Positions 23,083-30,089 of a stretch of 64,000 bases of DNA are shown here, one piece after another. Both the position numbers and the translations under genes were made by a program. Each line of letters opens with the position of its first letter. Position 1 is the stretch's first letter. Where the stretch lies: positions 1 through 64,000 of the forward strand of contig CAZJFC010000002.1 of NCBI GenBank assembly GCA_964545245.1. Direction: 5' to 3'. Source of the stretch: CAZJFC01 sp964545245 (GTDB lineage Bacteria; Pseudomonadota; Alphaproteobacteria; Rickettsiales; 21-14-0-20-44-7). The notes under the pieces were generated by a model. It was not told the origin of the DNA. It searched no databases and saw nothing but the letters and a program-made list of their open reading frames with translations.

Positions 23083-23913
23083 CTACTCAATATTTATCAG
23101 GAAGGGCGCAAAAACCGATTTTCCATCAATGCTTACCTGCACGAAAAGCTTAATTAGCCCCTTGCTTTCAGGGCTGATATGGAAAGAAAATTCCGGTCCT
23201 CCACGCTTGTTTTGGCTGGCCGGCTCCCTGCCCATCGGGTGCGCGTGGATTACGGTTGATAAATCTTCCGTGAAGCCGACAACATGGGCAAATGCCCCCA
23301 TAACCGGTTCAAGACGGGTGACGGGCCGGCCCTTTTCCGAGATTGTTACTTTGCCTGTGATGTCTCCGGGTTTCAGCGGGGTTTTGTTGAAGGAAAGCTC
23401 AAAATCATAGCCATCGATACTGGTTTGAAGGGATTGTATTTCATCCTTTATTTTGCCTTCCGTAACTGTGCCGATATCAACCGGCAGATATTGCTGCGTG
23501 CTTCCGACAGGTTTGATATCGGCCCATGCCCTGAAATTTACTGAGGTTTCCGGGGTGAATTCAAAAGCGTAAACACCCGGAGTTTCTGTGGGTTTCGGAT
23601 GCAGGTGGTGATATTCACCAAGGTCTGGGTCAATCACCAGAAGGTGGAATTTTTTTGTGTGAACTTCCTCAAGCTGTTTTTCGCTTACCGGGTGGCCGTT
23701 TGGGTCTTTTAGTAAGACAGAAAGTCTGGCTGCTTTGCCTGTTTCAAGTTTTGGCTGGTCTAAAAACTCCAGTGTAAACTTCTGAATTATATGTTTTTCA
23801 TGATGTGAACCATGATTGCCATGGGTGGAATGATTTTCTAACGCAAGGCTGGGGGTTGCGCAGAGAATAAATGTAAGGAATAGGGCAAGCCGTAGCATAT
23901 GTATAGGATACAT
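23083..23913 (-). CDS. Exported histidine-rich protein, possible metal-binding
   Basis: 276 residues. A signal peptide is evident (MLRLALFLTFILCATPSLALE), so ATG 23898 may be the true start instead of 23913. The mature start is His-rich (HSTHGNHGSHHEKH). Two beta-type halves each carry similar motifs: FHLLVIDPDLGEYHHLHP and AHVVGFTEDLSTVIHAHPMG. Such histidine patterns suggest copper or another metal in the periplasm. It is divergent from a small Cys/His membrane protein gene, which supports a metal theme. No function is assigned. Confidence 0.6.
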   Translation of the reverse strand: MYPIHMLRLALFLTFILCATPSLALENHSTHGNHGSHHEKHIIQKFTLEFLDQPKLETGKAARLSVLLKDPNGHPVSEKQLEEVHTKKFHLLVIDPDLGEYHHLHPKPTETPGVYAFEFTPETSVNFRAWADIKPVGSTQQYLPVDIGTVTEGKIKDEIQSLQTSIDGYDFELSFNKTPLKPGDITGKVTISEKGRPVTRLEPVMGAFAHVVGFTEDLSTVIHAHPMGREPASQNKRGGPEFSFHISPESKGLIKLFVQVSIDGKSVFAPFLINIE

Positions 23914-23995
23914 GGTTTATAGTTATATTAAAGATATTTCAGGGGAGAAATTTGTGTTTCCGGCTTAAAGGAAAGCGCTGTAAACCACAAATAGC

Positions 23996-24024
23996 TTGAA
24001 AATTCCACCAAAAAAGTGTATTAA
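23996..24024 (+). promoter_or_regulatory. Promoter giving a nearly leaderless transcript
   Basis: TTGAAA (23996-24001) and TATTAA (24019-24024) with 17 bp spacing. A start 7 bp after the -10 box falls at about 24031, three bases before the ATG at 24034, so the mRNA would have essentially no leader. Confidence 0.5.
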
Positions 24025-24033
24025 GCCTGCCCT

Positions 24034-24396
24034 ATGGTAAGGACATTCGCCCGATTTTTAAGCGTTCTCTCGCTGGTGAGCCACTTTTTCTGCTGCTTTT
24101 TGCCCGGCGTTATCAGCGTTCTTACGCTTATTACCCTTTCCGGTTCAATGGTTCTCACAATGGAAGATTTCGGTATCCCGGAGTATGTCCATGAGGAGAT
24201 GATTTTTATATCCGCTGCGGTTCTGCTGTTTAGCGGGATCATCAATTACATAAGCTGGAAGCTGGATTGCCGCGCGGTGGGTGGTTGCTCTCATGAGCCT
24301 TGCGCTCCGAAAAAGGCTAAATATTTCAAGTTATATGCTTATTCGGTGGTGTTTTTTGTGCTGAATGCCGTTATCCATTTCAGCCTGCATGAATAA
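24034..24396 (+). CDS. Small Cys/His-containing membrane protein
   Basis: 120 residues with three to four hydrophobic segments. The first contains SHFFCCFLPG, a double cysteine beside a proline as seen in MerC-like metal-handling proteins. A loop carries CRAVGGCSHEPCAPKK, a possible metal-binding site. The C-terminus NAVIHFSLHE is also His-bearing. It is divergent from the His-rich exported protein and convergent (5 bp gap) with the next gene. Membership of a named family is not certain. Confidence 0.6.
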   Translation: MVRTFARFLSVLSLVSHFFCCFLPGVISVLTLITLSGSMVLTMEDFGIPEYVHEEMIFISAAVLLFSGIINYISWKLDCRAVGGCSHEPCAPKKAKYFKLYAYSVVFFVLNAVIHFSLHE

Positions 24397-24401
24397 TCCG
24401 G

Positions 24402-24821
24402 CTAAACGCCAATCCCTGCCGCTTTAAGCTCCGCCGCGATTTTTTTCACGTTCGTGTCGGTTTTTGTAATATCTTTATTATTCACGGCTATGGTCTGTAA
24501 CGCCTGGTTCTGCTCGGCAGTGAGGTTAAGTTTTATGGTTGTACGGTTGATCCATTCCGGAAGCGGGCCGCTTAAACCAAAAGTATCATTAAAACTGGGC
24601 AGAAACGGGAATTTGCTGTTAACAGGCTGATATGCGGTTTGCTGGAAAATCCCGGAAACAGAATCAAGGATGTTCGATATCATGTCATCAATGAATGAGA
24701 ACTGGCTTTCGCTTTTGCCGAGCAGGGCGTCAAAGCCTGCTTCTGCGGTGAGATTTCTTTTATTGGTGCTCTCACTTCCCAAAAGAACGGAAGAAGTGAA
24801 TGAAACCGGTGTGTTTGCCAT
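24402..24821 (-). CDS. Uncharacterised protein, 139 residues
   Basis: No family recognised. The sequence has no clear signal peptide or membrane helix. It reads as a Ser/Thr-rich N-terminus (FTSSVLLGSESTNKRN), a helical middle (FIDDMISNILDSVSGIFQQT), and a helical C-terminal segment (LTAEQNQALQTIAVNNKDITK to VKKIAAELKAAGIGV). ATG 24821 is chosen over 24839 because AGAGAGGG lies just upstream; a TATAAT (24843-24838, minus) lies before that. It could be a surface or secreted protein. Confidence 0.55.
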   Translation of the reverse strand: MANTPVSFTSSVLLGSESTNKRNLTAEAGFDALLGKSESQFSFIDDMISNILDSVSGIFQQTAYQPVNSKFPFLPSFNDTFGLSGPLPEWINRTTIKLNLTAEQNQALQTIAVNNKDITKTDTNVKKIAAELKAAGIGV

Positions 24822-24895
24822 AAACCCTCTCTTTAGCATTATATAAGCAAGATTTGTGCCAAAACAGGGCGGGATAAGATATTGAATTATAATAA

Positions 24896-25123
24896 CTATG
24901 CTTTTTTAACGAAACAGGTTTTAAGCACAGTTTCGCGTTTATCGACGCGGCCTTCGATTTCTTCGTCATTGTTGGTGAGGCGGATGTTGCGGACGATGGT
25001 GCCGCGTTTCACCACGCCGGACGAGCCTTTGAGTTTGAGGTCTTTGATTACGGTGACCGAATCGCCGTCACTCAGGCGGTTGCCGTTAGAGTCTTTTACT
25101 TTGATTTCATTTTTGTCTGACAT
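24896..25123 (-). CDS. PhnA-like small protein
   Basis: 75 residues: KVKDSNGNRLSDGDSVTVIKDLK, then KGSSGVVKRGTIVRNIRL, ending FVKKA. This is the PhnA C-terminal beta-barrel domain without the N-terminal zinc ribbon of longer members. Despite the name, PhnA proteins have no proven role in phosphonate use. A longer open frame to 25180 adds a basic non-family segment; ATG 25123 begins the recognised domain. Confidence 0.8.
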   Translation of the reverse strand: MSDKNEIKVKDSNGNRLSDGDSVTVIKDLKLKGSSGVVKRGTIVRNIRLTNNDEEIEGRVDKRETVLKTCFVKKA

Positions 25124-25252
25124 AAAGTTTTTCTGAAGGTTATTTATGGGCTTTCTACAACGCCAGGATAAAAGTTTCAAGATTTAACGGGTTTTGTTTT
25201 GTAATAATTAGTAGGTACCAGGGCAGAATAACTATTAATCCTGAGTATCCAA

Positions 25253-26227
25253 TTATACTTTAGGAAGAGAATGTTTCTCAGGAACCCATTTATAAATTCT
25301 GCATATTAGATTATGTATTTTAGCGGTAGAAAGAAGCCACGATAGTCCCAGCGCCAATATTATGCTCACAAGAAGAGCGAGCCATGAATTACTCTGCGAT
25401 AGCGCAGATAAATATGGGCGAAGAGGAATAACAAAGAAACCATGTAGTAAATATACTGAAATAGTCTTGGCTCCCCGTGATGACCAGCGGTTTTTGCTTG
25501 AAGGAATGATAGCCAGAAACATAATGATTCCTATAGCTGCAGCCAGCAGATGACTGATACGTATAAAAAGGCCGGTAACGTTATCCACTCCCAACAAATG
25601 ATAAGGCATATGCCAGCCAAAGTCTTTAATTGTCAGACTAACGGTAATTATGGCGATTAATCCTGTAATTACTATTATGGATTTTTGCCATAATGTCTTG
25701 GTGGCAAGAGAGTTCATAATCTGGTTGCCGAAAAAGTGTCCGGCTATAAAAAATGGCAAAAATCCCAATGTCAGGGAAAGGCTTAACAAATAGCCCATAT
25801 TGGGCAGCATCCCACTTATCAAGGCAATAATTATTGATATTAGGAAAGGGTAGGGTAAATAATAAAACCAGTGCAGAATTAGTCGCCACCAAAATAGGCT
25901 TAGAACGAACCATAATAACCAATAAGGCTGAATTAAATAAAGTATTTCCCAGGTTTCAAATACCGATACGTAGATAAATTGGAAAACAATAAGAGTGATT
26001 AGCAAGTCCCTAAGCTGTGCGCGAGAAGGGTGCCGTCGGCTTGTCATGCCCGCTAGAAAGACAAAAGCAGGTAGGCGGAAAGTACCTAAAATCCGATAAA
26101 AAGCTTCAATAGAGGCAGAATGAATTATTACCGATGCCGACAGATGCCAGAAAACTACCAGTAAAATCAGTACAAACTTTGCATTATCAAGATGGTAATT
26201 ACGGTTGTTTTGCGGGTTATAAGACAA
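25253..26227 (-). CDS. Acyltransferase family 3 membrane protein
   Basis: 324 residues, about ten membrane segments. The N-terminal HLDNAKFVLILLVVFWH and FRLPAFVFLAGM match the acyltransferase-3 family (fucose 4-O-acetylase-like), and the C-terminal KTISVYLLHGFFV is its usual last-helix motif. These enzymes O-acetylate surface sugars. It is AT-rich relative to the housekeeping genes and lies next to broken genes at the start of an accessory region that contains the glycan locus. Confidence 0.8.
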   Translation of the reverse strand: MSYNPQNNRNYHLDNAKFVLILLVVFWHLSASVIIHSASIEAFYRILGTFRLPAFVFLAGMTSRRHPSRAQLRDLLITLIVFQFIYVSVFETWEILYLIQPYWLLWFVLSLFWWRLILHWFYYLPYPFLISIIIALISGMLPNMGYLLSLSLTLGFLPFFIAGHFFGNQIMNSLATKTLWQKSIIVITGLIAIITVSLTIKDFGWHMPYHLLGVDNVTGLFIRISHLLAAAIGIIMFLAIIPSSKNRWSSRGAKTISVYLLHGFFVIPLRPYLSALSQSNSWLALLVSIILALGLSWLLSTAKIHNLICRIYKWVPEKHSLPKV

Positions 26228-26248
26228 GGGAACTCACTTTATTTAATT

Positions 26249-26569
26249 CTATATATTCCTTTCCAAGATTATTTTCCAGCTAGTTACATTAGGCTTTAGT
26301 TGCTGCAGGTAATTCCAGGCTGATTCTTTTTCTGAAGCTATAACTTGTGCATTATAAGCATTCTCATTTTCTAATTTAAAACTTTCATAATTAAAACGCA
26401 CAATCTTGGGATTTTCTATACCCGCAATACTTACGGCACTTCGCTCAATAGCTTCCGATAAATGACCCTTTCCCGAACCATTTACACCTGTGAGTACAGT
26501 AAAGTTTGAAAACTCAACAGCATTGAATTGTGATATTGAAAGATGTTTACTTTTAAACTGTAACTTCAT
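26249..26569 (-). pseudogene. Truncated AAA-type ATPase fragment
   Basis: 106 residues. FTVLTGVNGSGKGHLSEAIE is the Walker A region of an ABC/AAA_21-like ATPase; the family normally reads GSGKSHLLEAI and continues for several hundred residues to the signature and Walker B. The open frame ends soon after a short linker and is followed by an unrelated gene, so it is most likely the 5' remnant of a defence or plasmid-type ATPase. Confidence 0.65.
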
Positions 26570-26573
26570 AACC

Positions 26574-26706
26574 TACATCTCCTTAGATACAAAATATACT
26601 TTCCCCTTGTTACCGAATGCTTCCAAAAACGCATAGGGGAAGGGGCGGGGTCAAATGGTTGCTCCGCTAATTGTGATATTGCCTCTTCAATTTCTACTGC
26701 GTTCAA
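26574..26706 (-). pseudogene. Remnant of the N-terminus of a restriction-modification DNA methyltransferase
   Basis: On the minus strand, starting from a TTG at 26706, the translation reads NAVEIEEAISQLAEQPFDPA and, after a frameshift near 26630, continues FLEAFGNK. That pattern resembles the start of type IIG-like class I SAM-dependent DNA methyltransferases (QPFDPAEFPF followed by FLEAFGNKETT). The reading frame is broken and the rest is absent. Assignment rests on remembered family sequence and is tentative. Confidence 0.4.
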
Positions 26707-26803
26707 TTCACCACCCCACTAAATAGCCTTATTTTGACTTTTATTGCATTTTTCACTTCATATCCAGCAAAAAGTTGCTAGAATGGGCTATAAAGGGAGC
26801 AAA

Positions 26804-28288
26804 ATGACTGAAAAATTGCTGCATCATATGCCGGAAGTGTTCGTGTCCACGTCGGAAACAACGGTGATGGTATCCCGCGCCGTGAAATCCGGCGAACTCC
26901 GCAAACTGGCCAGCCGCCTTTATACGAAAAATCTTACCGATGCACCAGAAGCTATTGTGAAGCGGCATATCTGGCAGATTGTCAGCGGCTATTTCCCCGG
27001 TGCGCTGGTGGCGGATAGAACGGCGCTGGAAAATGCCCCGGCGAAGGACGGCTCCATCTGCCTGATTACTGCCAAGGGTGGCGAGATTGCTTTGCCCGGT
27101 ATCACGCTGCGCCCCCGTCGCGGCGTTGCGCCACTGGCAACGGATTTGCCGTTTATCAGCGGGCTGTTTATCAGTTCCACGGCACGGGCTTACCTTGAAA
27201 ACATGCGCGTTTCCCGTGGGCGTGACGGTGCATTGCCGCGCACACTGACCAAGCGCGAGTTGGAAGAGCGGCTCGATACGCTCATCCGGCGCAGTGGCGA
27301 AGATGCAGTCAATAAGCTGCGCGATGACGTGCGGGACATTGCGCCTGCACTTACTCTGAAACCCGAAGCCAAGGCGTTTGACGAACTGGTAGGGACATTG
27401 CTTGGCACACGCAAGGCGGCGGTGCAGTCTTCTGCTGCTAAGGCACGAAAATCCGGTCATGCTTATGACCCGGACAGGCTGGCGCTATTTCAGGCGTTGC
27501 ATGGCGAATTACGCAATTCTCCCCCGGTCACACGGTTAACCAAGAAGCGCAGCACACAGGGAGAGGCAACGCTGGCATTTTTCGAATCGTATTTCTCCAA
27601 CTTCATTGAAGGCACGGAATTTGAGGTGCGGGAAGCCGCCGAGATCGTGTTTAACGGTGTTATCCCCAATGAACGTCCCGAAGATGTGCATGATGTGCTT
27701 GGCACATGGCGGCTGGTTTCTTCTACCCATGAAATGCAGAAAATACCCAAAAATCTGGATACGCTCCTACGTTTGCTAAAATCCCGCCATGCCGCCATTA
27801 TGGAGCAGCGCCCGGACAAACAACCCGGTAAGTTCAAGCAATCTGGTAACCGAGCCGGTTCTACCACGTTTGTCACGCCTGAACTGGTGGAAGGCACGCT
27901 CAAGGTAGGGTTTGAACTCTATCAAAGCCTGGAAACACCCTTCCAACGCGCCGTGTTTATGATGTTTTTGATTTCCGAAGTTCACCCCTTCGCAGATGGC
28001 AACGGGCGCACCGCCCGTATTATGATGAACGCAGAACTTGCTGCTGCCGGGGAGGAACGCATCATTATTCCTACCGTGTATCGCAGTAATTACCTTTCCG
28101 CACTGAAGGTCCTGTCACAAACCGGCCAACCTGAGCCGTTGATTCGTACACTGGACTATGCCCAGAAATGGGTAGCTTCTGTTGACTGGGGTGGGTTGGA
28201 CACGACAGAGGAGCAGCTAATGCGGTGCAATGCCTTTTTTGATCCATCCACTGCTGACGAAGAGGGAAAACGGTTGCGGCTTATATAG
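26804..28288 (+). CDS. AbiEi-like N-terminal domain fused to a Fic AMPylase domain
   Basis: 494 residues from ATG 26804, which has AAAGGGAG 5 bp upstream; the open frame extends back to 26744. The first 130 residues (VFVSTSETTVMVSRAVKSGELRKLASRLYT, then HIWQIVSGYFPGALVADRTALE) resemble the winged-helix part of AbiEi-type antitoxin/regulators. The Fic core follows with the catalytic HPFADGNGRTAR near residue 395. An inhibitory-helix motif S-NFI-E-G near 265 obeys (S/T)xxxE(G/N), so activity is probably self-restrained. Fic enzymes transfer AMP or related groups to target proteins. No separate antitoxin gene is adjacent. Confidence 0.85.
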   Translation: MTEKLLHHMPEVFVSTSETTVMVSRAVKSGELRKLASRLYTKNLTDAPEAIVKRHIWQIVSGYFPGALVADRTALENAPAKDGSICLITAKGGEIALPGITLRPRRGVAPLATDLPFISGLFISSTARAYLENMRVSRGRDGALPRTLTKRELEERLDTLIRRSGEDAVNKLRDDVRDIAPALTLKPEAKAFDELVGTLLGTRKAAVQSSAAKARKSGHAYDPDRLALFQALHGELRNSPPVTRLTKKRSTQGEATLAFFESYFSNFIEGTEFEVREAAEIVFNGVIPNERPEDVHDVLGTWRLVSSTHEMQKIPKNLDTLLRLLKSRHAAIMEQRPDKQPGKFKQSGNRAGSTTFVTPELVEGTLKVGFELYQSLETPFQRAVFMMFLISEVHPFADGNGRTARIMMNAELAAAGEERIIIPTVYRSNYLSALKVLSQTGQPEPLIRTLDYAQKWVASVDWGGLDTTEEQLMRCNAFFDPSTADEEGKRLRLI

Positions 28289-28341
28289 CCAACTAACTGA
28301 ATACATCCTTATGGGTATGTTGTCTGATTGCCATTTTGTAT

Positions 28342-28428
28342 TGGTGCCCTCGGTCGGACTCGAACCGACACATCATCGCTGATACTGCATTTTGAGTGCA
28401 GCGCGTCTACCAATTCCACCACAAGGGC
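28342..28428 (-). tRNA. tRNA-Leu (CAA anticodon)
   Basis: On the minus strand the acceptor GCCCTTG pairs with CGAGGGC, followed by A and an encoded CCA. The D arm contains TGGAATTGGTAGACGCGC. The anticodon stem CTGCA/TGCAG encloses loop CTCAAAA, giving anticodon CAA for UUG codons. A short variable arm and TCGGTTCGAGTCCGA complete a class II leucine tRNA. Confidence 0.95.
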
Positions 28429-28511
28429 ACACCTTTTGCTCGTGCCGACTATGTGCCGACCAAAGCAATTTCTTCTTTTACCAGATACTATTTGCTCGCC
28501 TCAAGCATTTG

Positions 28512-28550
28512 TTATCTGTTAAATATTTTCTTCCCTACCGTTTCCCTCAT
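28512..28550 (-). other. 12-codon reading frame between tRNA and tRNA half
   Basis: ATG at 28550 reads MRETVGKKIFNR then stop. The start of many tRNA-targeting phage integrases is similar (ETVGKK followed by a basic residue), and such genes lie beside their tRNA target. The match is too short to prove; listed as a possible integrase remnant. Confidence 0.2.
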
Positions 28551-28565
28551 GGCAAACTTGCAAAG

Positions 28566-28604
28566 TTTTGAGTCTAGCGCGTCTACCAATTCCACCACAG
28601 GGGC
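28566..28604 (-). pseudogene. 5' half of a second tRNA-Leu, broken at the anticodon loop
   Basis: 39 nt read GCCCCTGTGGTGGAATTGG...CTAGACTCAAAA, the acceptor 5' strand, D arm and anticodon 5' strand of a leucine tRNA. Its 24 bp AGCGCGTCTACC-type stretch (28576-28599 on plus) is identical to 28400-28423 in the intact tRNA. The 3' strand of the anticodon stem (expected TCTAG) is missing. It marks a recombination or integration scar. The 282 bp between the tRNA and the next gene hold nothing else recognisable. Confidence 0.75.
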
Positions 28605-28711
28605 ATTTGTTAACGTCTTACCAAAAAACCGGAGAAAGCAAATTTCCCCACGAAAATTGATAATTAAGCAGAGCGGAATATAACCGCTGCGACCTATTCT
28701 TCCAGCAAAAT

Positions 28712-29749
28712 TTATATTTTATCAATTATAGAAAAATCAGGCTCTTTATAATTCTCTTTCAACCATTCTGTGGATGGCGGGGTGATTTCGTCATTGGTAA
28801 TTTGACTAAAGGTTTTAAGGATATTGCTACCTATGAAAAACTCATTGCCATATCGGTCTACAATGCCAAAATCCGCTATTGCAGCACAGTTTTTCCTGCA
28901 GCTTATGGCTTCCAGCAACACGCCTGAACTCATGGCGACTATAAGGCTGGACGTGTTTATCAGCTCTGTTGTGGTTTTATCGGTGAGTGAAATATTGGTT
29001 ATTTTTTTGTATTTCTTCTTTAGCTTGCGGAAAAGTTTTTCATAATGGAATTTGCTGTTATGCGTAGATTTCTCTCTGGGGAAACAACGTGGTTTAATGT
29101 AAACTGTGCGGTTGGGATATTTTCCCGCATATTCAAATAATGAGCTCATTATCAGGGCTTTATCCCTTTTCAGGCGCGGAATTTCCGTCTGCTCAAAAAA
29201 GGTGACTATGTTGCCCCCAACTTTTGAATCAGCAATTTGGAGGGGCTTAAAGCGGGCAAATCCGCCATATCCAAATGCGAATTTTTTCACTTTTGGAAAT
29301 TTAAGCTCGGCCTCATAATTTTCATATAGAGCAAGCTCTTTTTCCGTATTGAAAAGAATTGTATCTGACAGGCTGCGGCAGTAAAAACCGCGATATTTGC
29401 CATAGGAATTGATACCGGGGAAAAGTGTAACTATCTGGGGGCGTGAAGGGTCATTACTGAATATCTCCCTGATTCTGGAAGAATATTTAATAAGGTGTTC
29501 CCCGCCTGCACCAAGGAATATGTGGGAAAACTCCTGCAGATAATGCCGGTTAAAGACCTGTTTTTCCCTTATTACTGAGTAGCCGGAAGAAACCCCTGAT
29601 TCATGAATCTGCCTTGCGGAAATTTTTTCCTCTTTAATCAGGGTTATTGCTACCTTAACATTTTTTGAATTGTAATGCCCAATGATGCCCGCAAGGGTAA
29701 AAAGATATGAATCGGAACGAATGAGGAACAGTATTTTGTCTTTACTCAT
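28712..29749 (-). CDS. Putative surface-glycan glycosyltransferase-like protein
   Basis: 345 residues from ATG 29749. The longer open frame to 30154 runs antisense through the ACP gene and is rejected. MSKDKILFLIRSDSYLFTLAGIIGHY begins a Rossmann-like half; the C-terminal part has TELINTSSLIVAMSSGVLLEAISCRKNCAAIADFG, the GT-B-like Ser-rich loop plus acidic helix seen in capsule and sialyltransferase-like enzymes. It is divergent from the ACP-FkbH-GNAT-neuBCA operon, so it may transfer the sugar made there. No specific family is claimed. Confidence 0.5.
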   Translation of the reverse strand: MSKDKILFLIRSDSYLFTLAGIIGHYNSKNVKVAITLIKEEKISARQIHESGVSSGYSVIREKQVFNRHYLQEFSHIFLGAGGEHLIKYSSRIREIFSNDPSRPQIVTLFPGINSYGKYRGFYCRSLSDTILFNTEKELALYENYEAELKFPKVKKFAFGYGGFARFKPLQIADSKVGGNIVTFFEQTEIPRLKRDKALIMSSLFEYAGKYPNRTVYIKPRCFPREKSTHNSKFHYEKLFRKLKKKYKKITNISLTDKTTTELINTSSLIVAMSSGVLLEAISCRKNCAAIADFGIVDRYGNEFFIGSNILKTFSQITNDEITPPSTEWLKENYKEPDFSIIDKI

Positions 29750-29798
29750 GCTGGATAATCTAATAATTTTATGGCCTGAGGGAAGATATACTATCAAT

Positions 29799-30086
29799 AT
29801 GGCAACAAAAACAGAAGAAATAATATTCAGCGCAATTGATGAACTGAACCTGATTGTTGAAAACAGGCAAATTGAAAAATCCCTTGATGCTAAATTCATT
29901 GCTGAGGGAAGTGAGTTTGATTCGCTGAAAATCCTGACCTTTATTATGATTCTGGAAGATAAATTGAAAAATTCAGCCAACCTCAGGATTGATTTCGTTT
30001 CCGAAGTCAATAATGACGTAAACAAAGGCGGGTTCCAAACCTTCGGGGATCTGGCAGAATTTATTAATAGCCGCGCTAGGGGGTGA
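29799..30086 (+). CDS. Acyl carrier protein for the glycan locus
   Basis: 95 residues: a helical ACP with the phosphopantetheine serine in GSEFDSLKILTFIMILED. ATG 29799 is used because upstream sequence is antisense to the neighbouring gene. A TATACT (29787-29792) lies six bases before the ATG, suggesting a very short leader; GAGGGAAG at 29778-29785 could otherwise be a distant ribosome-binding site. The fkbH-like gene starts 3 bp after its stop, so the ACP is the likely carrier of the acyl group that enzyme loads. Confidence 0.85.
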   Translation: MATKTEEIIFSAIDELNLIVENRQIEKSLDAKFIAEGSEFDSLKILTFIMILEDKLKNSANLRIDFVSEVNNDVNKGGFQTFGDLAEFINSRARG

Positions 30087-30089
30087 ATT

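Noticed and set aside
28566..28604. Second functional tRNA-Leu
   Set aside because: Only the 5' half is present and the 3' anticodon strand and T arm are missing.
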